A stretch of 64,000 nucleotides of DNA from Pseudomonas sp. PA27(2017) (GTDB lineage Bacteria; Pseudomonadota; Gammaproteobacteria; Pseudomonadales; Pseudomonadaceae): contig NZ_MSXW01000023.1 of NCBI RefSeq assembly GCF_001945445.1, positions 147,237-211,236 of the forward strand. Reading direction: 5' to 3'. Shown here piece after piece: positions 17,765-26,323 of the stretch. The notes beneath the pieces are model-generated. The model made no database searches and was not told the origin of the DNA. It was given only the letters and a program-made list of their open reading frames with translations. Numbering within the stretch: the stretch's first letter is position 1; each line of letters begins with the position of its first letter. The position numbers and the translations under genes are program-made.

Positions 17765-20479
17765 TTATAGCCGCTGCAGCAAGGCCTGCAGCGCGCGCTC
17801 CGGCTCCTGGCTCCACAGGCCGTAGCTCAACGGCACGACCTCCAGGCCGGCGCGCGCCAGCACGCGGTAGCGCTCCAGTTCGAGAAACCCCTCGCCGTCG
17901 CCGGGGAAGCCGATCAGGTCGATGGCCAGGCACTTGTCGCCGCGCTGGCAGAACACGTCCAGCAGCAGGCCGGCCAGCGGATAGCGCGTCCAGGTGACCA
18001 CCCCATGGGCCGCCAGCGCGGTGCACAGGGCGCGTTCGAAATCGTCCTGCTCGGGTTGCTGATGGGGCGCCTCAGGCGGTTGGGCGGCGCTTTCCAGGTA
18101 GCGGCGCAGCAGGTGGTCGGTAGGCAGTTGGCGCTCGTTGCCACTGAACAGCAGCACCTGGCGTTCGCGGGCGCGGGTGATCGCCACGTTGAACATGTCC
18201 GGGCGATTCAGGTACACCGCGGCCTGGCTGGCACCGGTGTCGAGGGCGAAGCTGACGATCATCAGGTCGCGCTCCTCGCCCTGGAAGCCATAGGGCGTAT
18301 CCACCAGCACACGAAAATCGCGCAGGCGCTGCAAGTCGAGGCCAGCGACGCGCTGGCGGATGGCCTCGACCTGATCGCGAAAGGGCGACACGACCCCGAT
18401 GCTCGGCTTGACCGGGCTGTCGGCGTAGCGTGCGATATGTTCGTCGATCAGCTGCAGCACGCGCTCGAGCTCCACCTGGTTGACGCCATTGCCAGCCCGT
18501 TCGCCCGTCAGCCGCTGTACCTGCAGGCTGTCGCAGTGGGCCAGGCCCGGGCGTTCCTTCATCACTCGCAGGCGGTTGTCGTAAAACCGCTGGTTGCTGA
18601 AGCGGATCAGCGCCGGGCGGCTGCGAAAGTGCTCGTCGAGAAAGGTCAGCGCGCTCTGCTCCGGCAGATGCAGGCCCACCAGATCGAGCACGCTGTTGTC
18701 GCGATAGCTCCAGCGCTCGCGGTCCTCGCCTGGCAGGCCGCTGCGCTGCAGCAATTGAACCTCACGGTTGCGCGACAGGAACGACAGGTGGCGCAGCTGC
18801 CTGGCGTCACCGGTGATCACCGCGCGGCGGCAGCGCTGGAAAGCCGGCAGGGCCGAGGCGATGTCGCACTGGGTGGCTTCGTCCATGACCATCACGTCGA
18901 ACAGCCCGGCCTTGAGTGGCAGCAGGCGGTGCAGCTCATCCAGCGTCACCACCCAGATCGGGAAAGCGGTCAGCAGCAACCGTGGATCGATGTCGTCGAA
19001 CAGCGCCAGCTGCCGTTGCGACTGGCGCGCGCGAATCGCCTGGTTGTACTGCACGAACAGCTGCCGGTTGCCGGCCAGCAGGCCACTCAAGCTGGCGGCG
19101 CGACGGGTATTGAGGTAGTCACGGCTGAGGCGTTCACGCCGCTGCTGGCAATCGCGCAGTTCATCGAGCAGCGCCCAGGGGCGCACGCTGCCGCGCACCC
19201 GGCGCCTGACCCAGGGCAGCAGCAGGTGGCGACGCCAGAAACCCAGGGTGCCGCGTTCGGCCCGCAGGATCAGCCTGCTCCAGCGCAGCGCCTGTTCACC
19301 GCGCCTGGCCAGGGCCTTGGCCTGGCGACGCTCCTGATCGATCAACTGGCGCAGCTCGCGTTGCAGCTCCCGCTCGGTATCGGCTTGCGCATTCGGTAGT
19401 TGGCCCTGCAGCAGACTGGCCAGGCGATCGCGCAGGGTTTGCTGCAGGCTGCCGCCGTCGCTCTCCAGCACCGCGTCGCGCAAGCCGAAGTCCTCACGCA
19501 GCTTCTGGCCGATGACCCGCACGGCCTGGGCGCTGCGGCTGACCAGCAGCACCGATTCGCCGTGCAGGTAACGGTCCAGCGCCAGGGCCGCCAGGGTGTA
19601 GCTCTTGCCGGTGCCGGGCGGCCCGGAGATCTGGCTCAGCGGGTAGCGTGCGGCGTTGGCCAGTGCCTGGCTCTGGGCGTTGCTGAGCTGCGCTGGCAGG
19701 GCGTGGGGCGTGCTGGCGCCCTGCGGCGAGATCGGCTGGGGCTCGCCGAGCAACTGGCGCAAGGGCGCCGACCAGTCGCCAGCTTCCTGCAGCTGCTGCA
19801 GCTCATGGACGATGCCGCGGCTACCGCTGCCGCGGGGCACCAGGGCGACCACGGCAGCAGCACGCAGCGACAGGCTGCGGCGGCGCAGCGCCTTGGCAAC
19901 GGCATCCTGATCCTCCAGCGCCGGAAAACCGCTGGCGGCGAGCACGTCGGCCACCCGCGTGCGCTGGCTGATCCAGCCCAGCAGGTCGCCGAGTACATGG
20001 GCATCGATGGGCGCATCGGCCAGGGGCAGGTCGTCGAGCGAAGCGTTGTCACCGTCGACCAGCAATTGGCGCAGCAGGCGCCAGTTCGCCAGGGGCTGGC
20101 TGGGGTCGATGGCCAGCAGGTGCGCGTCGCCTTCGCTGCCGTTGTTCAGGGTGGCTTCGTAGTACACCAATGGTGCGCAGAACGCCGTGGCCGGGCCCTC
20201 GCCACCGGCGAGTCGCCCGCACACCGGCAGCACGCAGTAGACCAGCTGCAGTTCACGTTGGTAGAGGCGCTGCTGACGCTCCAGCTCGGCGCCGATACCC
20301 GGCGGCAATGCCAGCAGCGGCAGGGCGCCGCTGGCCAATTCTTCGCGACCATCGAGCCAGGCCAGGCGCCCGGCCGGCAGTGCGGAGAGGTTGTCGAGGT
20401 TCAGGTCGCGGCTGTCGGCCAGGTAAGCACTGCGGTAGAAGGCCAGCAGGCGTGCGATCCGTGCGTCGTGTTCCTGCAT
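17765..20479 (-). CDS. SF1 (DNA2/NAM7-type) helicase with C-terminal nuclease-like domain
   Basis: The protein has 904 residues. The N-terminal 260 residues show no recognisable motif. Walker A is GPPGTGKSYTL (286-296), motif II is VMDEATQC (about 545), and motifs V/VI appear as VDTPYGFQGEERDLMIVSFA and NVAITRARERQVLLFSG (about 735-795), placing it in the Upf1/DNA2 branch. After a Gln/Pro linker, the last 95 residues (ALCTALAAHGVVTW...LLLDVFCQRGDKCLAIDLIGFPGDGEGFLELERYRVLARAGLEV) have the layout of a PD-(D/E)XK/Vsr-like fold. The second acidic position is Asp and the lysine of the motif is not evident, so activity is uncertain. It lies alone on the minus strand, convergent with plpD. A role in nucleic-acid repair or defence is inference only. 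Confidence 0.85.
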   Translation of the reverse strand: MQEHDARIARLLAFYRSAYLADSRDLNLDNLSALPAGRLAWLDGREELASGALPLLALPPGIGAELERQQRLYQRELQLVYCVLPVCGRLAGGEGPATAFCAPLVYYEATLNNGSEGDAHLLAIDPSQPLANWRLLRQLLVDGDNASLDDLPLADAPIDAHVLGDLLGWISQRTRVADVLAASGFPALEDQDAVAKALRRRSLSLRAAAVVALVPRGSGSRGIVHELQQLQEAGDWSAPLRQLLGEPQPISPQGASTPHALPAQLSNAQSQALANAARYPLSQISGPPGTGKSYTLAALALDRYLHGESVLLVSRSAQAVRVIGQKLREDFGLRDAVLESDGGSLQQTLRDRLASLLQGQLPNAQADTERELQRELRQLIDQERRQAKALARRGEQALRWSRLILRAERGTLGFWRRHLLLPWVRRRVRGSVRPWALLDELRDCQQRRERLSRDYLNTRRAASLSGLLAGNRQLFVQYNQAIRARQSQRQLALFDDIDPRLLLTAFPIWVVTLDELHRLLPLKAGLFDVMVMDEATQCDIASALPAFQRCRRAVITGDARQLRHLSFLSRNREVQLLQRSGLPGEDRERWSYRDNSVLDLVGLHLPEQSALTFLDEHFRSRPALIRFSNQRFYDNRLRVMKERPGLAHCDSLQVQRLTGERAGNGVNQVELERVLQLIDEHIARYADSPVKPSIGVVSPFRDQVEAIRQRVAGLDLQRLRDFRVLVDTPYGFQGEERDLMIVSFALDTGASQAAVYLNRPDMFNVAITRARERQVLLFSGNERQLPTDHLLRRYLESAAQPPEAPHQQPEQDDFERALCTALAAHGVVTWTRYPLAGLLLDVFCQRGDKCLAIDLIGFPGDGEGFLELERYRVLARAGLEVVPLSYGLWSQEPERALQALLQRL

Positions 20480-20597
20480 GGTGTGTCCGTGGCGGCCGGG
20501 ATTCAGCCGGCGACTCTACCGCTGCTCGGGCATCGGTGTCATCGCTGCGTGCGGCATTGCCGCTATGGGACAGGTCCAATGGCAGGAGAGGCGCTGC

Positions 20598-20990
20598 CTA
20601 GGCGTTGGCAACCTTGTTGATCGGAAAGCGCTGGTTGAGCACTTCGATCAGGCGTTCCTGGTAGATGGGTTTGGGCAGGAAGTCCACGACCTGCAAGGGC
20701 AGCAAGCCGATCACGTCGTTCATGTCGGCATGCCCGGACATGACGATGATGGGCAGCGTGGCATAGCGCGGCGTGGTGCGCAGGTTCTGGATCAGGCGCA
20801 GGCCGCTTTCGTCCGGCATGCGCAGGTCAGTGATCAGCAGCGCGATATCCGGCCATTTGCTCAGGCAGGCCATGGCGGATGCGACGGTGTCGGCGCAATG
20901 ACACTGGAAGCCTTCGCCCTCGAGCAACTCGGCGAGTTCTTCGAGGGCGTCGGCTTCGTCGTCTACCAATAGGATGTGCTCACGCATCAT
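20598..20990 (-). CDS. Single-domain response regulator (receiver only), linked to flp
   Basis: This 130-residue CheY-like protein has no output domain. Conserved receiver residues are visible: the acidic pair DDE at 11-13, phospho-acceptor Asp in LLITDLRMPDESG, Ser/Thr in IVMSGHA and Lys in FLPKPIY. Its start lies 15 bp downstream of the flp pilin stop on the same strand, with AGGGGCG upstream, so it is probably co-transcribed with flp. I do not recall an equivalent gene beside flp in P. aeruginosa. It may take phosphate from PprA or another kinase and act as a phosphate sink or an interaction switch for the pilus, but nothing in the sequence fixes this. Confidence 0.88.
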   Translation of the reverse strand: MMREHILLVDDEADALEELAELLEGEGFQCHCADTVASAMACLSKWPDIALLITDLRMPDESGLRLIQNLRTTPRYATLPIIVMSGHADMNDVIGLLPLQVVDFLPKPIYQERLIEVLNQRFPINKVANA

Positions 20991-21005
20991 CTTCGCCCCT
21001 GATAA

Positions 21006-21242
21006 TTAGCCGCCAGTTCCGGTACCGCCGCCAGTTCCTGCGCCGCCCGCTGATGTGGCGCCTTGCAGGGCGTCCGATATCGAGCCGAATACACTATTAA
21101 TATCGGTGCCGACGGTCGTAGCACCGCCAACGATAACCACCGCAATCAACGCCGCAATAATCGAATATTCAATGGCCGACGCGCCTTCCTCGTTTTTAAA
21201 GAAAGTGCGAACTTTTTCGCGAAGGATGATGAGCTTGAACAT
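21006..21242 (-). CDS. flp: Flp-family type IVb prepilin
   Basis: The prepilin has 78 residues. Its short basic leader ends in the Flp processing site NEEG^ASAIEY (Glu +5, Tyr +6 after cleavage), followed by the hydrophobic N-terminal helix SIIAALIAVVIVGGATTVG. The mature pilin is about 58 residues and ends in an unusual Gly/Thr-rich tail (GGAGTGGGTGTGG). FppA (30748-31260) should process it and the Tad machinery assemble it. It faces away from rcpC, with a 392-bp shared regulatory region, the same divergent arrangement as in P. aeruginosa. Confidence 0.95.
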   Translation of the reverse strand: MFKLIILREKVRTFFKNEEGASAIEYSIIAALIAVVIVGGATTVGTDINSVFGSISDALQGATSAGGAGTGGGTGTGG

Positions 21243-21634
21243 GGGTACTTCCTCTGTAGCCAGGGCAGGCAGGGACGCCTGTGTAAGGGACTTGCAGGGA
21301 AAGTTTGAAAGGGAGAAGTGCTGTTCGCAAATTCACCTTGGTATTACATACAAAGTATTAAATACAACTATTACTTCTAAAGAATTCAAGGGCTAAGGCA
21401 CTATCTGACGGTCTGCCAAGTTAATGGCGCGGGTTACAGAGCTGTAACTGCGACGAACGGTATGTTCTATCTTGATGGTGAAGTCCGCTATAAGTTTCAC
21501 AATAAAAATCTCTAAACCAAACTTACCAAGTGCCGATACTTGAGGCGAACTTCTATGTCGCCGCTGATTGATCACCATCCATGGCGGGTTGTACCGGGTG
21601 CTTGCCGGCGTAAGGCAACAAGGAGCGTGCTGTC
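21243..21634. promoter_or_regulatory. Divergent flp / rcpC intergenic region
   Basis: This is a gene-free stretch of 392 bp with lower GC than the flanking genes, especially 21330-21380. It must carry the minus-strand flp promoter and the plus-strand rcpC promoter. In P. aeruginosa both are activated by PprB, whose gene is in this window. I see no convincing palindrome or terminator by eye, so individual sites are not assigned. Confidence 0.5.
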
Positions 21635-22585
21635 ATGAATAGTCGATTGACGCTGGTGTTGGCCGGCGTGCTGCTGGTGGGTGCGGTGATCACCGGCTAT
21701 TGGGGCATCACCCTCGGTCGCCAGAGCGCACAGCCGGTAGCCATGCCATCCGCGCCGGCGGTGACGCCAGCTGCTGCGGTCGGCAATCAGTTGCAGACCC
21801 AGGTCGATGAGCAGCAGCGCGTCAACGTGGTGGTGCTGGCCAGGGCAGTGCAGCCGCTGGTGGCCATCAGCCGGGACGATCTTGCCGTGGAGCGCCTGCG
21901 CATTGCGCCACCGGGCAGTTTCGCCAGCCCTGAGCAGTTGATCGGTCGCACCCTGTGGCAGCCCATGCCGGCCGGCACCGTGCTGAATCAGACCGCGTTC
22001 GACATGGCCGGCCCGCTGGCGCGGATGATTCGCCCCCACGAGCGCGCCCTGGCCGTGGCGGTCGATGAAGTGATCGGCGGCGGCGGTCACCTGAGCCCGG
22101 GCGACTACGTCGATGTGCTGCTTTATCTGCGCCAGGGCGAAGGCAATGCCGAGCAGACCGCCCAGGTGGTAATTCCGGCGCTGCGCCTGCTGAGCGTCGG
22201 CGACACCCTGGGGATCACCAACGAAGGGGAGCCCGCTCAGCTGTCGGGCGATGCCGACGAAGAGCGCCGTCGCCGTCGCAACGCACCCGCCACTGCGGTG
22301 CTGGCCGTTCCCGAGGCCCTGCTCACGCGGTTCATGCTCGCCACCCAGGTGGGCAGCCTGCGCCTGGCGGTGCGCAGTGCGGATGAAAAACGCCTGGCTG
22401 ATTACTACGCTGGAAAAGAGCCCGTCGCCGATGTCGGCGAGACGCAACGGCAGTTGTTCCAGTTCGAGCAACTGGCCGTGCGTGGCGCGCCGCCCTCGCC
22501 TCAGGCGCAACCCGAACCGGCACGGCAGGCGCCAGCCGGCATACCGGTGTACCGCGGCAATGACGCCACCCGGCAAACCCCCTGA
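21635..22585 (+). CDS. rcpC: Flp pilus assembly protein RcpC/CpaB
   Basis: The protein has 316 residues and an N-terminal signal anchor (LTLVLAGVLLVGAVITGYWGI). A SAF domain follows at about 62-125 (VVVLARAVQPLVAISRDDLAVERL, IGRTLWQPMPAGTVL), then a RcpC-specific beta-rich region (HLSPGDYVDVLLYL). RcpC/CpaB is a periplasmic component thought to gate or stabilise the RcpA secretin. It is the first gene of the plus-strand rcpC-rcpA-tadZABCD operon; the next gene begins 19 bp after its stop. The start ATG is preceded by AAGGAG (aacaaggagcgtgctgtc). Confidence 0.93.
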   Translation: MNSRLTLVLAGVLLVGAVITGYWGITLGRQSAQPVAMPSAPAVTPAAAVGNQLQTQVDEQQRVNVVVLARAVQPLVAISRDDLAVERLRIAPPGSFASPEQLIGRTLWQPMPAGTVLNQTAFDMAGPLARMIRPHERALAVAVDEVIGGGGHLSPGDYVDVLLYLRQGEGNAEQTAQVVIPALRLLSVGDTLGITNEGEPAQLSGDADEERRRRRNAPATAVLAVPEALLTRFMLATQVGSLRLAVRSADEKRLADYYAGKEPVADVGETQRQLFQFEQLAVRGAPPSPQAQPEPARQAPAGIPVYRGNDATRQTP

Positions 22586-22604
22586 TCGGCAAGGATGCAA
22601 CGCG

Positions 22605-23876
22605 ATGAACGATGGCCTGCGTATTTCCCGTCTGCTGACCGGCCTGGTGACGGCCTTGCTCGCGCTACCCGGGACGGCGTTCGCTTCCTGTGCGGGGCTG
22701 GAGCCGGTGCCGGCGGTGCTGGACGTGACCCAGGGCATGCAGCGCGAGCTGCGCTTCCCGGTGGCCATCACCCGGCTGGCGATCGGTGACCCGGAGGTGG
22801 CGGACGTCAGCCTCAACAGCAAGGACAGCTTCCTGCTGATCGGCAAACGCGGCGGCGCCACCAGCCTGATGGTCTGGACTGCCTGTGACCGCGAACCCCG
22901 GCAAAGCCAGGTACTGGTGCAGGGCGCCGCCACCGCCGCGATGGCCGAGCCGGTGGTGCGCTTCGATGAAGAGGCCGTGCCGAGCCAGGTACAGACCGAT
23001 ATCCGCTTCGTCGAAGTGCGGCGCAGCAAGCTGCGCGAGGTGGGAGTGTCAATATTTGGCACTCAATCGAATAATTTTCTCTTTGGCTCACCCGGAACCG
23101 CTCCTGGGCGCATTCCGGTAGGTGGAGTAAATGGCATTACCCCTACGCCAACGACAATTCCAGGCTCTCCCGTAGCAGGAACCGGTATGCCGCTATCTGG
23201 CAATGGGTTCAACATCGTCTGGGGGGGCGGAAGTAGTAAGTTTCTGGGAGTACTTAATGCCCTGGAAAACAGCGGTTTCGCCTACACCCTGGCACAGCCC
23301 AGCCTGGTGGCGCTCAACGGCCAGAGTGCGAGCTTCCTGGCCGGCGGCGAATTCCCCATCCCGGTTCCCAGTAGCGGCAGCGATTCGCTGTCCATCGAAT
23401 ACAAGGAATTCGGTGTGCGCCTGACCATCACGCCTACCGTGGTGGGGCGCAATCGCATTAGCCTGAAGGTGGCGCCCGAGGTCAGCGAACTCGATTTTAC
23501 CGCTGGCATCACCATCGCCGGTACCCAGGTTCCAGCGCTCAACGTGCGACGCACCGATACCAGCGTGTCCCTGGCCGATGGCGAAAGCTTCGTGATCAGC
23601 GGGCTGATCTCCACCAACAGCACCTCGGCTGTGGATAAGTTGCCGTTTCTCGGCGACGTGCCGGTACTGGGTGCGTTCTTTCGTTCGTCGCGCATCGAGC
23701 GTGAGGAGCGCGAGCTGTTGATGGTGGTCACACCGCACCTGGTGCAGCCACTGGCAGCCAACGTGCAACTGCCGGACCTGCCGGGCGAGCAGTTGCGCAA
23801 TTACGACCCGGGCGTATTTCGCCAGCTGTTTCTCGAGAACGGCGATTTTCATCGCGCTGACGGCCTGTCGCGCTAG
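22605..23876 (+). CDS. rcpA: Flp pilus outer-membrane secretin RcpA/CpaC
   Basis: The secretin has 423 residues with a signal peptide ending near GTAFAS. An N-terminal pilus-formation/BON-like domain (LDVTQGMQRELRFPVAITRLAIGDPEVAD) is followed by the secretin core. Conserved secretin motifs include VQTDIRFVEVRRSKLREVG, ANGQSASFLAGGEFPIPVP-type (here ALNGQSASFLAGGEFPIP) and VPVLGAFFRSSRIEREERELLMVVTPHLV. The open frame extends upstream into rcpC, but ATG 22605 gives the correct signal peptide. It forms the outer-membrane pore for the Flp pilus. Confidence 0.95.
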   Translation: MNDGLRISRLLTGLVTALLALPGTAFASCAGLEPVPAVLDVTQGMQRELRFPVAITRLAIGDPEVADVSLNSKDSFLLIGKRGGATSLMVWTACDREPRQSQVLVQGAATAAMAEPVVRFDEEAVPSQVQTDIRFVEVRRSKLREVGVSIFGTQSNNFLFGSPGTAPGRIPVGGVNGITPTPTTIPGSPVAGTGMPLSGNGFNIVWGGGSSKFLGVLNALENSGFAYTLAQPSLVALNGQSASFLAGGEFPIPVPSSGSDSLSIEYKEFGVRLTITPTVVGRNRISLKVAPEVSELDFTAGITIAGTQVPALNVRRTDTSVSLADGESFVISGLISTNSTSAVDKLPFLGDVPVLGAFFRSSRIEREERELLMVVTPHLVQPLAANVQLPDLPGEQLRNYDPGVFRQLFLENGDFHRADGLSR

Positions 23877-23885
23877 GGAGTGGCC

Positions 23886-25052
23886 ATGGAGCAGATCTTT
23901 CTCGCACAGACCCGCCGCAAGCAGGACCTGGAATGGCTGCAGGCGGCCCTGGCCGGCCAGGGCCAGGTGCTCAACGTCGGCGAAACCCTCGACGAGGTGC
24001 TGGGCCTGATGGACATGACCGGCAGTTGCCTGGTGTTCGTCGGCCTTAGCCGTGAGGGGCAGACCGGCCAGTGCGCCCTGATCGAGGCCCTGCTCGACAT
24101 GCGCCCGATGGTCGTAGTGGTGGCCCTGGGTGACGGCCTGGACAACCAGCTGGTGCTCAACGCCATGCGCGCCGGCGCGCGGGACTTCATCGCCTACGGT
24201 TCGCGCAGCAGCGAGGTGCTGGGGCTGGTGCGCCGCCTGACCCAGCGCCTGCCGCAACTGCCGCCGTCCCGCGAGCAGGGCGAGCTGACCTTACTCTACG
24301 GCCTGCAACCCGATGCCGACGCCGCGCTGCTGGCCGTGCACCTGGCCTTGCAGATTCAGGCCCGTGGCCAGCGCACGCTGTACGTCGACCTGGGTGTTCC
24401 CCGTGGCGAAAGCCTGGAGCTGTTCGGCATGGAGTCGTCGTTCTGTTTCGGCGATGCGCTGCGGCACATCCGCCGCCTGGATTCCAACCTGATCGAAAGC
24501 GCCTTCGCCCGCCACCCCGATGGCTTGCGGGTGCTGCCCCACGGCCCGGATGACGACGCCCTGGATCGCTTCAGCCTGGGCGAGCTGTTCCTGCTGCTGG
24601 GCAGCCTGCGCCAGCATTTCCAGCATGTGCTGGTGAACCTGTGCGGCCAGCCGGACTGCGACGGTCTGCGCTCGTTCATCAACCACGCGCAGCGGCTGTT
24701 CTGGTGCGTCGACCAGAGCGTGCCCAACTGCCGGCGCAACCTGGCGCTGCTCAACCTGTGGCGCAGCAAGGGCATCAAGCTCGACCACGCGCGGCTGGTG
24801 GTCGACCGCTACCAGCCGGCCGTGGCACCCGGCCTGCCGGAGCTGAGCAAGACCTTCGCGCTGCCCCTCGAGGCCGGCCTGCCGCTGAGCCCGGTCACCC
24901 GGCTCAAGGCCAAGAATCAGGGCGTGCCGCTGTTCGAGTTCGCCCCCCGTGACGGCCTGACCCAGGGCCTGCTGACGCTGGCCAACGGGCTGTTCGAGCC
25001 GCGCCATGGTGCGGCAGGGCAATGGTGGCGCCGCTTGTTGAGGAACAGCTGA
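23886..25052 (+). CDS. tadZ: Tad pilus localisation ATPase-like protein TadZ
   Basis: The protein has 388 residues. An N-terminal receiver-like domain (about 1-125) lacks the phospho-Asp cluster. It is followed by an atypical ParA/MinD-like domain in which the deviant Walker A is lost: LLYGLQPDADAALLAVHLALQ occupies the place of KGGxGKT. TadZ proteins recruit the Tad machinery to the cell pole. The pseudomonad subtype is known to be ATPase-degenerate, which this copy fits. ATG 23886 is chosen over GTG 23880 because GGGAG sits 5 nt before it. Its stop overlaps the tadA start (TGATG). Confidence 0.9.
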   Translation: MEQIFLAQTRRKQDLEWLQAALAGQGQVLNVGETLDEVLGLMDMTGSCLVFVGLSREGQTGQCALIEALLDMRPMVVVVALGDGLDNQLVLNAMRAGARDFIAYGSRSSEVLGLVRRLTQRLPQLPPSREQGELTLLYGLQPDADAALLAVHLALQIQARGQRTLYVDLGVPRGESLELFGMESSFCFGDALRHIRRLDSNLIESAFARHPDGLRVLPHGPDDDALDRFSLGELFLLLGSLRQHFQHVLVNLCGQPDCDGLRSFINHAQRLFWCVDQSVPNCRRNLALLNLWRSKGIKLDHARLVVDRYQPAVAPGLPELSKTFALPLEAGLPLSPVTRLKAKNQGVPLFEFAPRDGLTQGLLTLANGLFEPRHGAAGQWWRRLLRNS

Positions 25053-26293
25053 TGCCCATAGGTCCCTTTGGCGGTACCAATGCACGGATCGGCGTGCACG
25101 ATCTCAAGCCGGTGCTGCACCGTTACCTGATCGATGCGCTGGAAGAGAAGGGCGAAAACCTCCTGGAGGGCACGCGCACCTCGCTGGCGATGTTCGTTGC
25201 CGAGCAGGTCAGCGAATACGTCAGCCGCCGGCAGATCGCCATTTCCCGTTACGAGGTGGATCGCCTGGCCGAGGAGCTGGTCGATGAGCTCACCGGCTTC
25301 GGCCCGCTGGAGATTCTCCTCAAGGACGAAGCGGTCAGCGAAATCCTCGTCAACGGCCCGCATCGGGTGTTCGTGGAGCGCGGCGGTGTGCTGCAGCTCA
25401 GCGACTTGCGCTTCATCGATGACCAGCACGTGCTGCGGGTCATCCAGCGCATTCTCGCGCCAGTGGGCCGGCGCCTGGACGAATCCTCACCGATGGTCGA
25501 TGCGCGCATGCCCGATGGCAGCCGCATCAACGCCATCATTCCGCCGGTGGCGCTGGACGGACCGTGCATTTCGGTGCGCAAGTTCCGCAAGGACATGCTG
25601 CGCAGCGCCGACCTGCTGGCCAGCAATTCGCTGGACCAGGCGATTCTCAGCTGCCTGGAACTGATGGTCAGGCGGCGCTGCAACATCATGGTCAGCGGCG
25701 GCACCGGTACCGGCAAGACCACGCTGTTGAACATGCTCAGCCAGATGATCGACCCCCGCGAGCGCATCGTCACCATCGAGGACACCGCCGAGCTGGAGCT
25801 GCTGCACGACCACGTGGTGCGCCTGGAAACCCGACCGCCCAACGCCGAGGGCTTCGGCCAGATCGCCGCCCGCGAGCTGGTGCGCAACGCCCTGCGCATG
25901 CGCCCGGACCGTATCGTGCTGGGCGAGATTCGTGGCGCCGAGGTGCTCGATGTGCTGACCGCCATGAACACCGGCCACGACGGCTCGATGAGTACGGTGC
26001 ACGCCAACAACGCCCAGGATGCCCTGCTGCGCCTGGAAACCCTGGTCGGCTTTTCCGGCGCCAAGGTGGGCGAGCGCACCTTGCGGCAGACCATCTGCGC
26101 GGCGCTGGACGTGGTGATCCAGCTGACTCGCCTGCCCGATGGCCGCCGCTGCATCAGCGAGGTGGTGGAGGTGCTCGGCCTGCGCGAAGACCAGTACGTC
26201 ACCAATACTCTGTTCCGTCTGGACCGGGCGGGCAGCGGCACTTTCTGCCGCGACGCACCGAACCCGGCCGGGCACAAGCTGCGCCGTGATTGA
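25052..26293 (+). CDS. tadA: Tad secretion ATPase TadA (CpaF family)
   Basis: This 413-residue type II/IV secretion ATPase is expected to be hexameric and to power Flp pilus assembly. It has an N-terminal domain (1-180, with LTGFGPLEILLKDEAVSEILVNGP), Walker A SGGTGTGKTTLL (215-226), the Asp box IVTIEDTAELEL, Walker B/His-box MRPDRIVLGEIRGAEVLD and TGHDGSMSTVHANN. All catalytic boxes are intact. ATG 25052 overlaps the tadZ stop by one base, indicating translational coupling. tadB follows after a 30-bp gap. Confidence 0.96.
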   Translation: MPIGPFGGTNARIGVHDLKPVLHRYLIDALEEKGENLLEGTRTSLAMFVAEQVSEYVSRRQIAISRYEVDRLAEELVDELTGFGPLEILLKDEAVSEILVNGPHRVFVERGGVLQLSDLRFIDDQHVLRVIQRILAPVGRRLDESSPMVDARMPDGSRINAIIPPVALDGPCISVRKFRKDMLRSADLLASNSLDQAILSCLELMVRRRCNIMVSGGTGTGKTTLLNMLSQMIDPRERIVTIEDTAELELLHDHVVRLETRPPNAEGFGQIAARELVRNALRMRPDRIVLGEIRGAEVLDVLTAMNTGHDGSMSTVHANNAQDALLRLETLVGFSGAKVGERTLRQTICAALDVVIQLTRLPDGRRCISEVVEVLGLREDQYVTNTLFRLDRAGSGTFCRDAPNPAGHKLRRD

Positions 26294-26323
26294 GGCTGAT
26301 TCGATGGGCAAAGGAGTGCCGTG

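Noticed and set aside
15588..18026. 812-codon minus-strand frame across plpD
   Set aside because: It is antisense to PlpD, which has signal peptide, catalytic motifs and barrel; the frame is a by-product of high third-position GC.
22251..22604. Upstream extension of the rcpA frame into rcpC
   Set aside because: ATG 22605 starts a clean signal peptide; the extension is just the second frame of rcpC.
25022..25051. Longer tadA start (in-frame with MVAPLVEEQL)
   Set aside because: It would overlap tadZ by 30 bp without a ribosome site; ATG 25052 gives the usual TGATG coupling.
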